Below, piece after piece: positions 26,302 to 34,306 of a stretch of DNA of 64,000 bases. Location: the NCBI GenBank assembly GCA_016719295.1, contig JADKAF010000001.1, positions 6,510,001 through 6,574,000 on the forward strand. Direction: 5' to 3'. Source of the DNA: Planctomycetota bacterium (GTDB lineage: Bacteria; Planctomycetota; UBA1135; JADKAF01). Position 1 is the first letter of the stretch; every line of letters begins with the position of its first letter. The position numbers were made by a program, and so were the translations under genes. Below the pieces are notes generated by a model. The model worked only from the letters and a program-made list of their open reading frames with translations, searched no databases and was not told the origin of the DNA.

Positions 26302-26706
26302 GTGATCCGCGGCATCCACCACATCGGCGTGGCGGTCGAGAACCTCGACCGCGCACGCGCTCTGTACGTCGAGAAGCTCGGGCTGCGCGAAGGCACGCGG
26401 GACGAGGTGCCCGAGCAGATGGTCCGCGTGCTGGTCGTGTACGCGGGGGAGACGCGGATCGAGTTGCTCGAGCCGACTTCGCCGGAGTCGCCGATCGCGA
26501 AGTTCCTCGCGAAGCGCGGGCCGGGAGTGCATCACATCGCCTACCACGTGGACGACGTGGGGGCGGGGCTCGCGACGCTCGGCCAGCGCGGGCTGCAGCT
26601 CATCGATAGCGCGCCGCGGGATGGCGCGCATCACACCCGGGTCGGCTTCGTGCATCCGAAGTCGACGGAAGGCGTTCTCACCGAGCTCGTGCAGGACCTG
26701 CACTAA
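26302..26706 (+). CDS. mce: methylmalonyl-CoA epimerase
   Basis: 134 residues from GTG at 26302, with GAGGG upstream; this matches the family length. It interconverts the (R) and (S) forms of methylmalonyl-CoA in propionate breakdown or synthesis. It belongs to the vicinal-oxygen-chelate (glyoxalase) fold. Metal and catalytic residues are in IHHIGVAVENLDRA, the Glu of TRIELLEP, PGVHHIAYHVDD and the C-terminal GVLTELVQ. It supports the role of the mutase gene at 15155. Its stop directly abuts the start of the SNF2 gene. Confidence 0.92.
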   Translation: MIRGIHHIGVAVENLDRARALYVEKLGLREGTRDEVPEQMVRVLVVYAGETRIELLEPTSPESPIAKFLAKRGPGVHHIAYHVDDVGAGLATLGQRGLQLIDSAPRDGAHHTRVGFVHPKSTEGVLTELVQDLH

Positions 26707-29700
26707 GTGAAGGCGCCGATGGCGGGCGGGGATGCTTCGTCTCCGCAGGAGAAGCCTGGCGAGGCGCAGCCCGCGCATCGCGAGAAGGCCGAGAGCGCGC
26801 AGCTGATGCAGCGCGAGAAGGCTGAAGGCGCGCTGCTGACCCAGCGCTTTGCCGCCGACTTCGACGCGGCCTCGAGGATGCGCGGCGGCATGCTGCAGCG
26901 CTCGGGGCGCCTGCGCTTCCAGCCGCCGCGCGAGAGCCGCGTCGAGGTCGAGGTCGAGGGCGATCAGAACGCGCGGATCTCGCTGCGCTGCGAGGGCGGT
27001 CAGCCGCGCGAGGTGCGCTGCACCTGCGCGGAGTTCACGGCGAAGCAGCGCTGCCCGCACGCGTGGGCGGCGCTGCTCGAGCTCGAGCGTCGACCGGCGT
27101 TGCTCGAGCCCGCGGCTCCCGCGCTCGGCAATGATCCGCGGACGAATCTCTGGCGCGCGCGCCTCGACGAGCTCGGCTCGCGCGTCGTCGGCTCCGAGGA
27201 GCCCGCGTGGGAGCGGATCGCCGAGCACACGACGCAGATCGTCTTCGTGCTGCACACGGCGCGGCGCGAGGCGTGCGCGCGCTGGCCGCTGCACGTGTTC
27301 AAGCGCGAGCGCACGAAGCGCGGCTCGTGGGGGACACCGAAGCCCGTGCGCCTCGACGCGCCCACGGCCGCGGCGCTCGGGGGGAACCTCGGGCGCTTGG
27401 TGAGCGTGCTCGCCGAGGAGGCCGAGCGCTCGGCGCTCGATGACGAGGTGATCGCGGGCGCGCCGTGCGCCCTCGATGCGCGCGCCGCGATCGCGCTCTT
27501 GCCCGATCTCTGTCGCGCCGGTCAGCTCGTCTGGACGAGCGGCGAGCCCGCCGACGCCGAGGCGTGGTCGGCGCCGATCGAATGGGATGACGGTCCGCCG
27601 TGGGAGTTCGGCTTCTCGCTCGTGCGCGAGGAGCGCGCGGGCGAATGCGTCCTCGACGGGTTCTTGGAGCTCGACGGCGAGCGCATCGCGATCGGCGCGC
27701 CGCGCCTCGTGCACGAGGGCGGGCTCTTCCTCACCGAGGGCGAGCTCGGGCGCTGCGCGCCGCGCGGCTGCCAAGGAGCGTTTCAAGCGCTTCGGAAGGG
27801 TGGGCCGATCCGAGCTCCGCTCGATCAGGAGACCGCGCTGCTCGCGGGAGTGCTCCAACTCAAGGGCTCGCCGCTGCTCGATCTGCCGGGACTGCAGCGC
27901 GTGCGCGGCGTCGCTCCGCAGCCGGGGCTCTGGATCGCAGCGCCCAAGGATCCGGATCGCACGGCCGCCGCGACGATCGATCTCGAGGCGCGTATCTCGT
28001 TCGCGTACGGTCAAGCGGAGGTGCGGGCCTTCGAGCCGCGCGCGTGGGCGCCGAGCCCGCGCGAGCGCGCGCTCTACGAGCGCGATCTCGAGGCCGAGAA
28101 GCAGCGCTTCTCCGAAGTGCTCCAGAAGGGCGTGCGCACGGCGAAGCCCGGCGAGGACGGCGATCTCCGCATCGTCGAGGAAGGCCTCTTCGAACGCGCG
28201 CTAGCACTCCGCGCGAAAGGCTGGCGCGTCGAGATCGAGGGCCGCGTGCTCCGCGCCGAGGGCGAGTGGAAGCTCGGGGTGCGCTCGGGCATCGACTGGT
28301 TCGATCTCGAGGGCGGGCTCTCCTACGACGGGCATGTGCTCGAGCTGCCGCGCGTGCTCGAGCTGCTGCGGAGCGGCGCGCGCAGCGTCGAGCTGCCCGA
28401 TGGATCCATCGCGTGTTTGCCCGAAGACGGCGAACGCTGGCGCTGGCTACGCGAGCTCGGCGCGAAGGCGGAGCAGGGGACGAAGCTGCGCTTCAAGGAA
28501 TCGCAGGGTTGGCTCCTCGACGCGTTCCTGGCCGAGCTGCCCGACGTCGATCTCGACGCGCGCTTCGCCGCGCTGCGCCGGCGTCTCCGCGCGTATCGCG
28601 CGGTCGAGCCGAAGCGCGAGCCGCTCTCCTTCCAGGGACAGCTCCGCAGCTACCAGCGCGAGGCGCTTGGCTGGTTCGCGTATCTCCGGCAGATGGGCTT
28701 CGGCGGCTGCCTCGCCGACGACATGGGCCTCGGCAAGACGGTGCAGGTGCTGGCCCTCCTCGAGGAGCGGCGCCTCGCGTGCGAAGGACCGCGGCCGAGC
28801 TTGGTGGTGGCGCCGCGCTCGCTCGTCGCGCAGTGGGCCACCGAGGCGAAGCGCTTCGCTCCCGATCTGGTCGTGCTCGCGCACACGGGTGCCAAGCGCG
28901 CCGATCGCGCCGTCGACCTCCAGGAAGCCGACCTCGTGCTCACGACCTACGGCACGCTGAAGCGCGACATCGAAGTGCTTTCGCAAGCCGAGTTCGACTA
29001 CGTGATCCTCGACGAGGCGCAGGCGATCAAGAACCACCTCTCGGGCGCCGCGAAGGCCGTGCGGCTCCTGCGCGCGCGGCATCGCCTGGCGCTCTCGGGG
29101 ACGCCGATCGAGAACCACATGGGCGAGCTCTTCTCGCTCTTCGAGTTCTTGAACCGCGGCATGTTCTCGCGGGTGATGCGGCTCCACGAGGGCGGCGCGC
29201 AGGCGAACGCGAGCGCGGAGGCCGTGGGCGATGAGGAGCCGAGCGCCGAGCGTGGACCGGAGTTCGACGAAGCGCTGCGCGAGCGGCTCTCGGTCGCCGT
29301 GCGCCCCTTCCTCCTGCGCCGCACGAAGAAGCAAGTGCTCGGCGAGCTGCCGCCGAAGTGCGAGCAGATCCTGCGCTGCCCGATGACCGCGGAGCAGGAG
29401 CAGCACTACCGCGAGGCGCGCGACGCCTACCGTGTCAGCCTGCTCGGGCAAAAGGTCGCCGATGGCGCGCCGAACAAGATCCACGTGCTCGAGGCCCTGC
29501 TGCGCCTGCGCCAGCTCGCCTGTCACCCCGGCCTCGTGCATCGCGAGCTGAAGGACGCGGGCTCCTCCAAGCTCGAGCTCTTGCTGGAGCGCCTGGAAGA
29601 AGCGGTGGCGCGCGGCCACAAGTGCCTCGTCTTCTCCCAGTTCACGCGCTTCCTGGCCCTCGTGCGCCGCGAGCTCGAGACGCGCGGCATCGGCCACGTG

Positions 29701-30069
29701 GTCCTCGACGGCACCACGCGCGATCGCGCCGCCGTGGTGAAGCGCTTCCAGGAGGACGAGCAGACGCCGGTCTTCCTGCTCTCGTTGCTCGCCGGCGGCA
29801 CCGGCCTCAACCTCACCGCCGCCGACTACGTCTTCCTCCTCGATCCCTGGTGGAACCCGGCCGTCGAAGCGCAGGCCGTCGACCGCGCGCACCGCATGGG
29901 CCAGCAGCGCCCCGTGCACGTCTATCGCTTGGTGAGTGAAGGGACGGTGGAGGAGAAAGTGCTGGAGCTCCAGGCGGAGAAGCGCTCGCTCGCGGAGGCG
30001 ATCCTCTCGGGGGCGCCTTCGATGCTGAAGGATCTCACGCGCGAGGATCTGGCGGAGCTGCTGGGCTGA
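26707..30069 (+). CDS. SWIM zinc-finger SNF2-family helicase
   Basis: 1120 residues from GTG at 26707 with no gap after the epimerase stop; ATG 26719 is an alternative. A SWIM finger, CTCAEFTAKQRCPH, lies at residues 105-118. The SNF2 ATPase has Walker A GLGKT near 675, DEAQAIKN near 768, and LSGTPIENHMGELFSLFEFL. The C-terminal helicase half has FSQFTRFLALV, LLAGGTGLNLT and the arginine-finger motif QAVDRAHRMGQ. Such proteins move along DNA and remodel protein-DNA complexes or polymerase. The coupling to an epimerase gene is odd and probably only positional. The end is convergent with the U32 gene. Confidence 0.93.
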   Translation: MKAPMAGGDASSPQEKPGEAQPAHREKAESAQLMQREKAEGALLTQRFAADFDAASRMRGGMLQRSGRLRFQPPRESRVEVEVEGDQNARISLRCEGGQPREVRCTCAEFTAKQRCPHAWAALLELERRPALLEPAAPALGNDPRTNLWRARLDELGSRVVGSEEPAWERIAEHTTQIVFVLHTARREACARWPLHVFKRERTKRGSWGTPKPVRLDAPTAAALGGNLGRLVSVLAEEAERSALDDEVIAGAPCALDARAAIALLPDLCRAGQLVWTSGEPADAEAWSAPIEWDDGPPWEFGFSLVREERAGECVLDGFLELDGERIAIGAPRLVHEGGLFLTEGELGRCAPRGCQGAFQALRKGGPIRAPLDQETALLAGVLQLKGSPLLDLPGLQRVRGVAPQPGLWIAAPKDPDRTAAATIDLEARISFAYGQAEVRAFEPRAWAPSPRERALYERDLEAEKQRFSEVLQKGVRTAKPGEDGDLRIVEEGLFERALALRAKGWRVEIEGRVLRAEGEWKLGVRSGIDWFDLEGGLSYDGHVLELPRVLELLRSGARSVELPDGSIACLPEDGERWRWLRELGAKAEQGTKLRFKESQGWLLDAFLAELPDVDLDARFAALRRRLRAYRAVEPKREPLSFQGQLRSYQREALGWFAYLRQMGFGGCLADDMGLGKTVQVLALLEERRLACEGPRPSLVVAPRSLVAQWATEAKRFAPDLVVLAHTGAKRADRAVDLQEADLVLTTYGTLKRDIEVLSQAEFDYVILDEAQAIKNHLSGAAKAVRLLRARHRLALSGTPIENHMGELFSLFEFLNRGMFSRVMRLHEGGAQANASAEAVGDEEPSAERGPEFDEALRERLSVAVRPFLLRRTKKQVLGELPPKCEQILRCPMTAEQEQHYREARDAYRVSLLGQKVADGAPNKIHVLEALLRLRQLACHPGLVHRELKDAGSSKLELLLERLEEAVARGHKCLVFSQFTRFLALVRRELETRGIGHVVLDGTTRDRAAVVKRFQEDEQTPVFLLSLLAGGTGLNLTAADYVFLLDPWWNPAVEAQAVDRAHRMGQQRPVHVYRLVSEGTVEEKVLELQAEKRSLAEAILSGAPSMLKDLTREDLAELLG

Positions 30070-30076
30070 GCCGCAT

Positions 30077-30091
30077 CTGGTGTCACACCAG
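30077..30091. terminator. short hairpin between convergent genes
   Basis: CTGGTG pairs with CACCAG around TCA, and that TCA is the U32 gene stop on the minus strand. A weak but symmetric candidate terminator. Confidence 0.35.
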
Positions 30092-32641
30092 CGTGCGCTG
30101 GAGCTTCGCGACGCCGATGTGCGCCTCCGCCCCGAGCTCACGCGCGAGCTCCTGCGCCTCGATGCGCCCGGCGAGCAGCTTCCGATAGCCCTCGATCACG
30201 CGGCGCGTGGCGCGTGCATCTTCGCGCACGAGCTCGACGCGGAAGCGGCGGACGCCGGCGGACAGCAGGCGCGGCACGAGCACCGCGCTCGTCTGCGGCT
30301 TGTGATGGAAGACGGTGTTCCGGCAACCCGCGTCGACGATCACCGGGTGCTCCTGACCGAGGTGATCGCGCAGCGAGAGCTGATGCTTCTCGCAGGGGCG
30401 ACCGCAGGTCTTGTAATCGCGGCCCTCGCTGAGCAGGTGCGCGTAGACGCAGTGCTCGGTGTGGAAGGTGGCGAGGCGCGCTTGCAGCGTGGCGGTGAGG
30501 CGCGAGGGATCGACGGAGCCTAGGAGCGCGTCGAGCTGCGCCGCGTCGAGGTCGTGCGACGGCGTGATCGTCTCCAGCGAGCGCGCGAGGAGCAGCGCCG
30601 CGGTGAGAGAGTTGGTGGCGTTCAGCGAGAAGTCGCCGTGGAGCAGCGGGCGTTCGCTCGCGGGCAGCGCGGCGAAGAGCTCGAGGGCGCCCAAGTGGCG
30701 GACGAGCAAGCCGTCGGGCTGGAGCTCGAGGAGTCGCGTGTCGAACGCGCGCTCGCCGGGCTTCGTCACGCGGAGGGTGGCGAGCACGGCGCGGCGTCCC
30801 GCCTCCGCGACGCGCTCGCGCGCTTGGCGAAGGCCGACGAGCTCCATCCAGTCGAGCTCGACTTCGGGGAGGTCGGTCTCGAGGACGGCCTCGAGCTGCT
30901 CCGTGGTGCGCACGAGGAGTACCAGCCCTGGCGTGCTCGGCGCGGGAGCGCGGCGCGGGGCCGCGGCGAGCTCGTCGCGCAAGGCCGCGGCGACGCGGGG
31001 GAGCGCCGGTGCCGATTCGATCGCGCGTTCGTTTCCGCGTTCGAGCGCACGCTCGAGCTGCTCGACCAGCGAGCGGCGGAGAGCCTTCAGGGCCGGCGGC
31101 GGGAGGAAGAGGCCGTCGCGCAGCGCGCTCGCGTCGAGCTTCTCCAGGCGGAACGCGGTGCCGCCGAAGGCGGCGAGCTTCTCCTCGAGGAGTGCGCGAT
31201 CCAAGCCGCGCGATTGCGCTTGGGCGAGCGGCGTCTCGCTCTCGGCGTGCGCGCGCAACGCGCCGAAGGGCGCACTCGCGCGCGCATCGACGACGAGCGG
31301 AGAGCCGAGCTCGCCGCGCACGCGGAGCTCCAGCGGCAAGCGCTGCAGCAAGTCCTGCGCGGTGGCGCAGCGTTGCTCGAGCGTGGGATCGCTGGTGAGC
31401 CACACGCGCTGGCCGGGAGCGACGCGCGAGAGATCGGGGCCGATGCGGCCGAAGCCCAGGACCCAGCCGAACGCGGTCTTCCGCACGCGATAGAGCGGCC
31501 CGCCGGGTTCTTCCGCTTCGGGCCGGCCGAGGTCGAAGCCGATGCCCATGCCGGGGGCGGGCTCCACCGGCGCGCTCGCGACGGTGTGCTCGTCCGGAGG
31601 GGCGGCGCGCTCGACGCTGACCTCGTCGCCTTGGATGCCGCGCACGATTCCGAGCAGATGTCCGCGGTGCTTCGGGAAGCGCCCGTCGACCAAGTGCTGG
31701 TGATCGCTGCCGGAGAGGAAGCCCGGCGAGAAGCCGCGCGTGTAGGCGCTGCCCATGTCGCGGAGGTCGAGCGCGAGCTGCGTCTCGGCCGCTCTTCGAT
31801 CCTCGTTCCGCGCGAGCGCATCGAGCCAGCGGCGATAGCCGCGCGTCGCGGTCGCGACGTAGAGCGCGCTCTTCTGGCGGCCTTCGATCTTCAAGCCCTC
31901 GACGCCGAGCTCGAGCAGGCCGGGCAGATGCCTAGCACCCGCGAGATCGCGCGGCGAGAGGAGATAGCGCGTCTCGCCGTGGTCCTGCTTCTCGCCGTCG
32001 AGGATCAGCTCGTACGGCATGCGGCACGATTGCGCGCATTGGCCGCGGTTCGCGGAGCGACCGCCCCAGGCTTCGCTCGTGAGGCACTGCCCGCTCCACG
32101 AGACGCAGAGCGCGCCGTGCACGAAGACCTCGACCTCGAGCTCGGACTCCGCGCGGTATTGGCGGATCTCGTCGAGCGAGAGCTCGCGCGGAACGACCAC
32201 GCGCGTCACGCCGAGGCGGCGCGCGAAGCGCTCGGCGTCGGCGTTGCAGATCGTCATCTGCGTCGAGGCGTGGAGCTCGAGGGCGGGGCAGAGCGCGCGC
32301 GCGATCAGCGCGACCGCGGGGTCCTGCACGATCAGCGCGTCGACGCCGGCGGCCGCGACGCCGCGCAGGATCTCCTCCACGCGCGCGAGCTCGGGCTCGA
32401 AGACCAAGGTGTTGAGCGTGAGGTAGACCTTGGCGCCCGCGCGATGCACCTCGGCGCAGGTCTGCGGCAGCTCGGCGAGGGGGAAGTTCGTCGCGCGCGC
32501 GCGAGCGTTGAAGCCCTCGTCGAGGCCGAAGTAGACGGCGTCGGCGCCGGAAGCGAGGGCGGCGCGCAGGGCTTCGCGGTCGCCGGCAGGGGCGAGGAGC
32601 TCGGCGCGAGTGGCCGTGGAACGAGGGGCGGGCGCGGTCAT
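30083..32641 (-). CDS. peptidase U32-family protein (RlhA/TrhP-like RNA hydroxylation type)
   Basis: 852 residues from ATG at 32641. ELLAPAGDREALRAALASG opens the TIM-barrel U32 domain. The iron-sulfur cysteines are in CVSWSGQCLTSEAWGG, NRGQCAQSC and further on. EGLKIEGRQKSALYVATATR is a core motif, and a DUF3656-like middle region and a C-terminal barrel with CVYAHLL and CGRPCEKHQ follow. E. coli RlhA hydroxylates a 23S rRNA cytidine and TrhP a tRNA uridine; older annotations call the family collagenase-like peptidase. This protein is longer than RlhA by about 200 residues. It is cytosolic and convergent with the SNF2 gene; the chorismate mutase gene is divergent. Confidence 0.88.
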   Translation of the reverse strand: MTAPAPRSTATRAELLAPAGDREALRAALASGADAVYFGLDEGFNARARATNFPLAELPQTCAEVHRAGAKVYLTLNTLVFEPELARVEEILRGVAAAGVDALIVQDPAVALIARALCPALELHASTQMTICNADAERFARRLGVTRVVVPRELSLDEIRQYRAESELEVEVFVHGALCVSWSGQCLTSEAWGGRSANRGQCAQSCRMPYELILDGEKQDHGETRYLLSPRDLAGARHLPGLLELGVEGLKIEGRQKSALYVATATRGYRRWLDALARNEDRRAAETQLALDLRDMGSAYTRGFSPGFLSGSDHQHLVDGRFPKHRGHLLGIVRGIQGDEVSVERAAPPDEHTVASAPVEPAPGMGIGFDLGRPEAEEPGGPLYRVRKTAFGWVLGFGRIGPDLSRVAPGQRVWLTSDPTLEQRCATAQDLLQRLPLELRVRGELGSPLVVDARASAPFGALRAHAESETPLAQAQSRGLDRALLEEKLAAFGGTAFRLEKLDASALRDGLFLPPPALKALRRSLVEQLERALERGNERAIESAPALPRVAAALRDELAAAPRRAPAPSTPGLVLLVRTTEQLEAVLETDLPEVELDWMELVGLRQARERVAEAGRRAVLATLRVTKPGERAFDTRLLELQPDGLLVRHLGALELFAALPASERPLLHGDFSLNATNSLTAALLLARSLETITPSHDLDAAQLDALLGSVDPSRLTATLQARLATFHTEHCVYAHLLSEGRDYKTCGRPCEKHQLSLRDHLGQEHPVIVDAGCRNTVFHHKPQTSAVLVPRLLSAGVRRFRVELVREDARATRRVIEGYRKLLAGRIEAQELARELGAEAHIGVAKLQRTLV

Positions 32642-32732
32642 GGGGGCGGAGATCCTCCTCGTTCCGGCGCGACCTGGCCAGAGGGCGCGGAAGCGCGCAA
32701 GATCTGGAGCGCGCCCCCCTGCGCGCTCCATC

Positions 32733-33044
32733 GTGCCCGAGAACTCCGACCCCCTGCCCCTCGCCGAGGGCGACGCGGCCCGCCTCCAGGCTTGGAGAGC
32801 GGAGCTCGATCGACTGAACCTGCGCCTCGTCGCGCTGGTGCAGGAGCGGGCGCGTCTGGTCGAGGAGGTGGCCCGCTTCAAGCGCGCTCGCGCGTTGCCG
32901 CCGTTCGATCCGCAGCGCGAGCAGGAGATGCTCGAGCAGCTGCTCCTGCAGGCGGGGCCGGGGCTGGCACCTGACGAGCTCGCGCGCCTGCTGCGCATCG
33001 CCATGCGCTTCTATCGACGGGTCGCGAGAGGCGCGCGCGGCTGA
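32733..33044 (+). CDS. chorismate mutase, AroQ class
   Basis: 103 residues from GTG at 32733, giving the usual length of monofunctional AroQ enzymes. It makes prephenate from chorismate for phenylalanine and tyrosine. The three-helix fold is visible in LQAWRAELDRLNLRLVALVQ, ERARLVEEVARFKRA and the C-terminal LRIAMRFYRRVA. Key Arg and Lys (RLNLRL, FKRA) line the active site. Starts before 32733 overlap the divergent gene region. No other aromatic-pathway gene is adjacent. Confidence 0.8.
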   Translation: MPENSDPLPLAEGDAARLQAWRAELDRLNLRLVALVQERARLVEEVARFKRARALPPFDPQREQEMLEQLLLQAGPGLAPDELARLLRIAMRFYRRVARGARG

Positions 33045-33152
33045 GAGGCCGCTGGACTGCGGTCAGCCTTTTCGCGTCGAGAGCGTCCGATTTCAGCTCG
33101 ATCCTCGCGATCGCCGATCTCGGAACGGCAGCAACCCTCCGGGAGGGCTCGC

Positions 33153-34244
33153 ATGGATGCCTCGCCTCGTCGTGGGAACAGCTCGAAGCCCGTCTGGCTC
33201 GCCTTGGCGGCCTCGGTCGCGGTCGTCGGTCTCGCCATCACCGTGGCGATGCCGACGGGAACGAACCAGCGCACCGCGCGGCTGAGCGGCGCCGCCGCCG
33301 AGCTGCGCAGCAACGACACGCACTGGGTGACCGCGCAGGTGGCCGCTGGTGCGTCCATGCCCGGCGTCGGAGAGCTCCTGGTGGGCCCGAAGCCGAGGCC
33401 GTCGGCCGCCGCGGAGCCCGAGCAGCGCATCGCCCGGGAGAGCGGCGCGAACGAAACCGCAGCGGAAGGCGCTTCCGCGGAGTCCGGTGCAGCGCTCGAC
33501 GAGGCGTCCGCCGAAGCGTCGTCCGAGCGCCTGGCGGAGGCGCGCACGGTGCTGCTCGAGAAGTTCGAGGAGCTGAAGAAGAGCGATCCTCGCACGGCGA
33601 TGATGCTCTTGGAGAGCCTCTCGCGCTCGCTCGAGGAGGACCCCGACGTGGTCCTGATGCAGGCCGAGCGCGCGGCGATCGCGACCCTGCGGAACATCGC
33701 CAGCGCGCAGGCGCAGCTCCAGGCGAGCGGCGCGATCGACGTCGATGGCGACGGGGCCGGGGAGTACGGGACCTTCGCGGAGCTCTCGGGCGGCGGCACT
33801 TTGCGCGGCACGACGAGCACGCTGAACCCGCCGGTGCTGTCGAGCGCCTTCCGGCGCGTGCAACGCGGCGCGGTCGAGCGCGCGGGGTACTTCTTCGCGA
33901 TCTTCTTGCCCGACGCGACGGGCCAAGGCCTTGCCGAGAACTACGAAGGCGGTGCGCACCTCGCGCTCTTCCAAGCCGTCGCGGCCGATCGCTGCGAGGT
34001 GGGGTGGTGCGCCTATGCGTGGCCCGTCTCCTCGCAGATGCCGGGGCGCGTCTTCTTCGTGAACCAGCAGGGCGACGTGCTGGCTCGCGAGAACGGCACC
34101 GTCGGCGAGACGATCTACGCTGGGGCCGATGGTCCGGGTGCCGACTGCGCGTTCGACGCCTCGACGATGCCGGGCACGATCTCCGGCATGGTCGCGCACT
34201 CGACGCCCGCGCGCGATGGCGGGCGCTGGGTGGTCGTGAACTGA
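33153..34244 (+). CDS. pilin/pseudopilin-like membrane-anchored protein
   Basis: 363 residues. One N-terminal membrane helix (VWLALAASVAVVGLAITVAM), then an Ala/Glu-rich low-complexity and helical stretch (about 95-175). A globular part then starts ATLRNIASAQAQLQASGAID and contains DVDGDGAGEYG, a calcium-type loop often seen in planctomycete pilin-like proteins. Two cysteines (CEVGWC and CAFD) could form disulfides outside the cell. No prepilin peptidase site is clear, so it may only resemble pilins. No secretion-system genes are adjacent. Confidence 0.6.
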   Translation: MDASPRRGNSSKPVWLALAASVAVVGLAITVAMPTGTNQRTARLSGAAAELRSNDTHWVTAQVAAGASMPGVGELLVGPKPRPSAAAEPEQRIARESGANETAAEGASAESGAALDEASAEASSERLAEARTVLLEKFEELKKSDPRTAMMLLESLSRSLEEDPDVVLMQAERAAIATLRNIASAQAQLQASGAIDVDGDGAGEYGTFAELSGGGTLRGTTSTLNPPVLSSAFRRVQRGAVERAGYFFAIFLPDATGQGLAENYEGGAHLALFQAVAADRCEVGWCAYAWPVSSQMPGRVFFVNQQGDVLARENGTVGETIYAGADGPGADCAFDASTMPGTISGMVAHSTPARDGGRWVVVN

Positions 34245-34306
34245 GCGCGCACTCGCGGGACGGGGCGCGTGTGTGCCGCTGGCTCGTCCCGTAAGCTCTG
34301 CGCGCC

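Noticed and set aside
25531..28014. 827-residue minus-strand open frame
   Set aside because: Antisense to mce and the SNF2 gene and crosses the CbrC-like gene; not protein-like.
30554..32974. 806-residue plus-strand open frame
   Set aside because: Antisense to the U32 gene; no recognisable fold.
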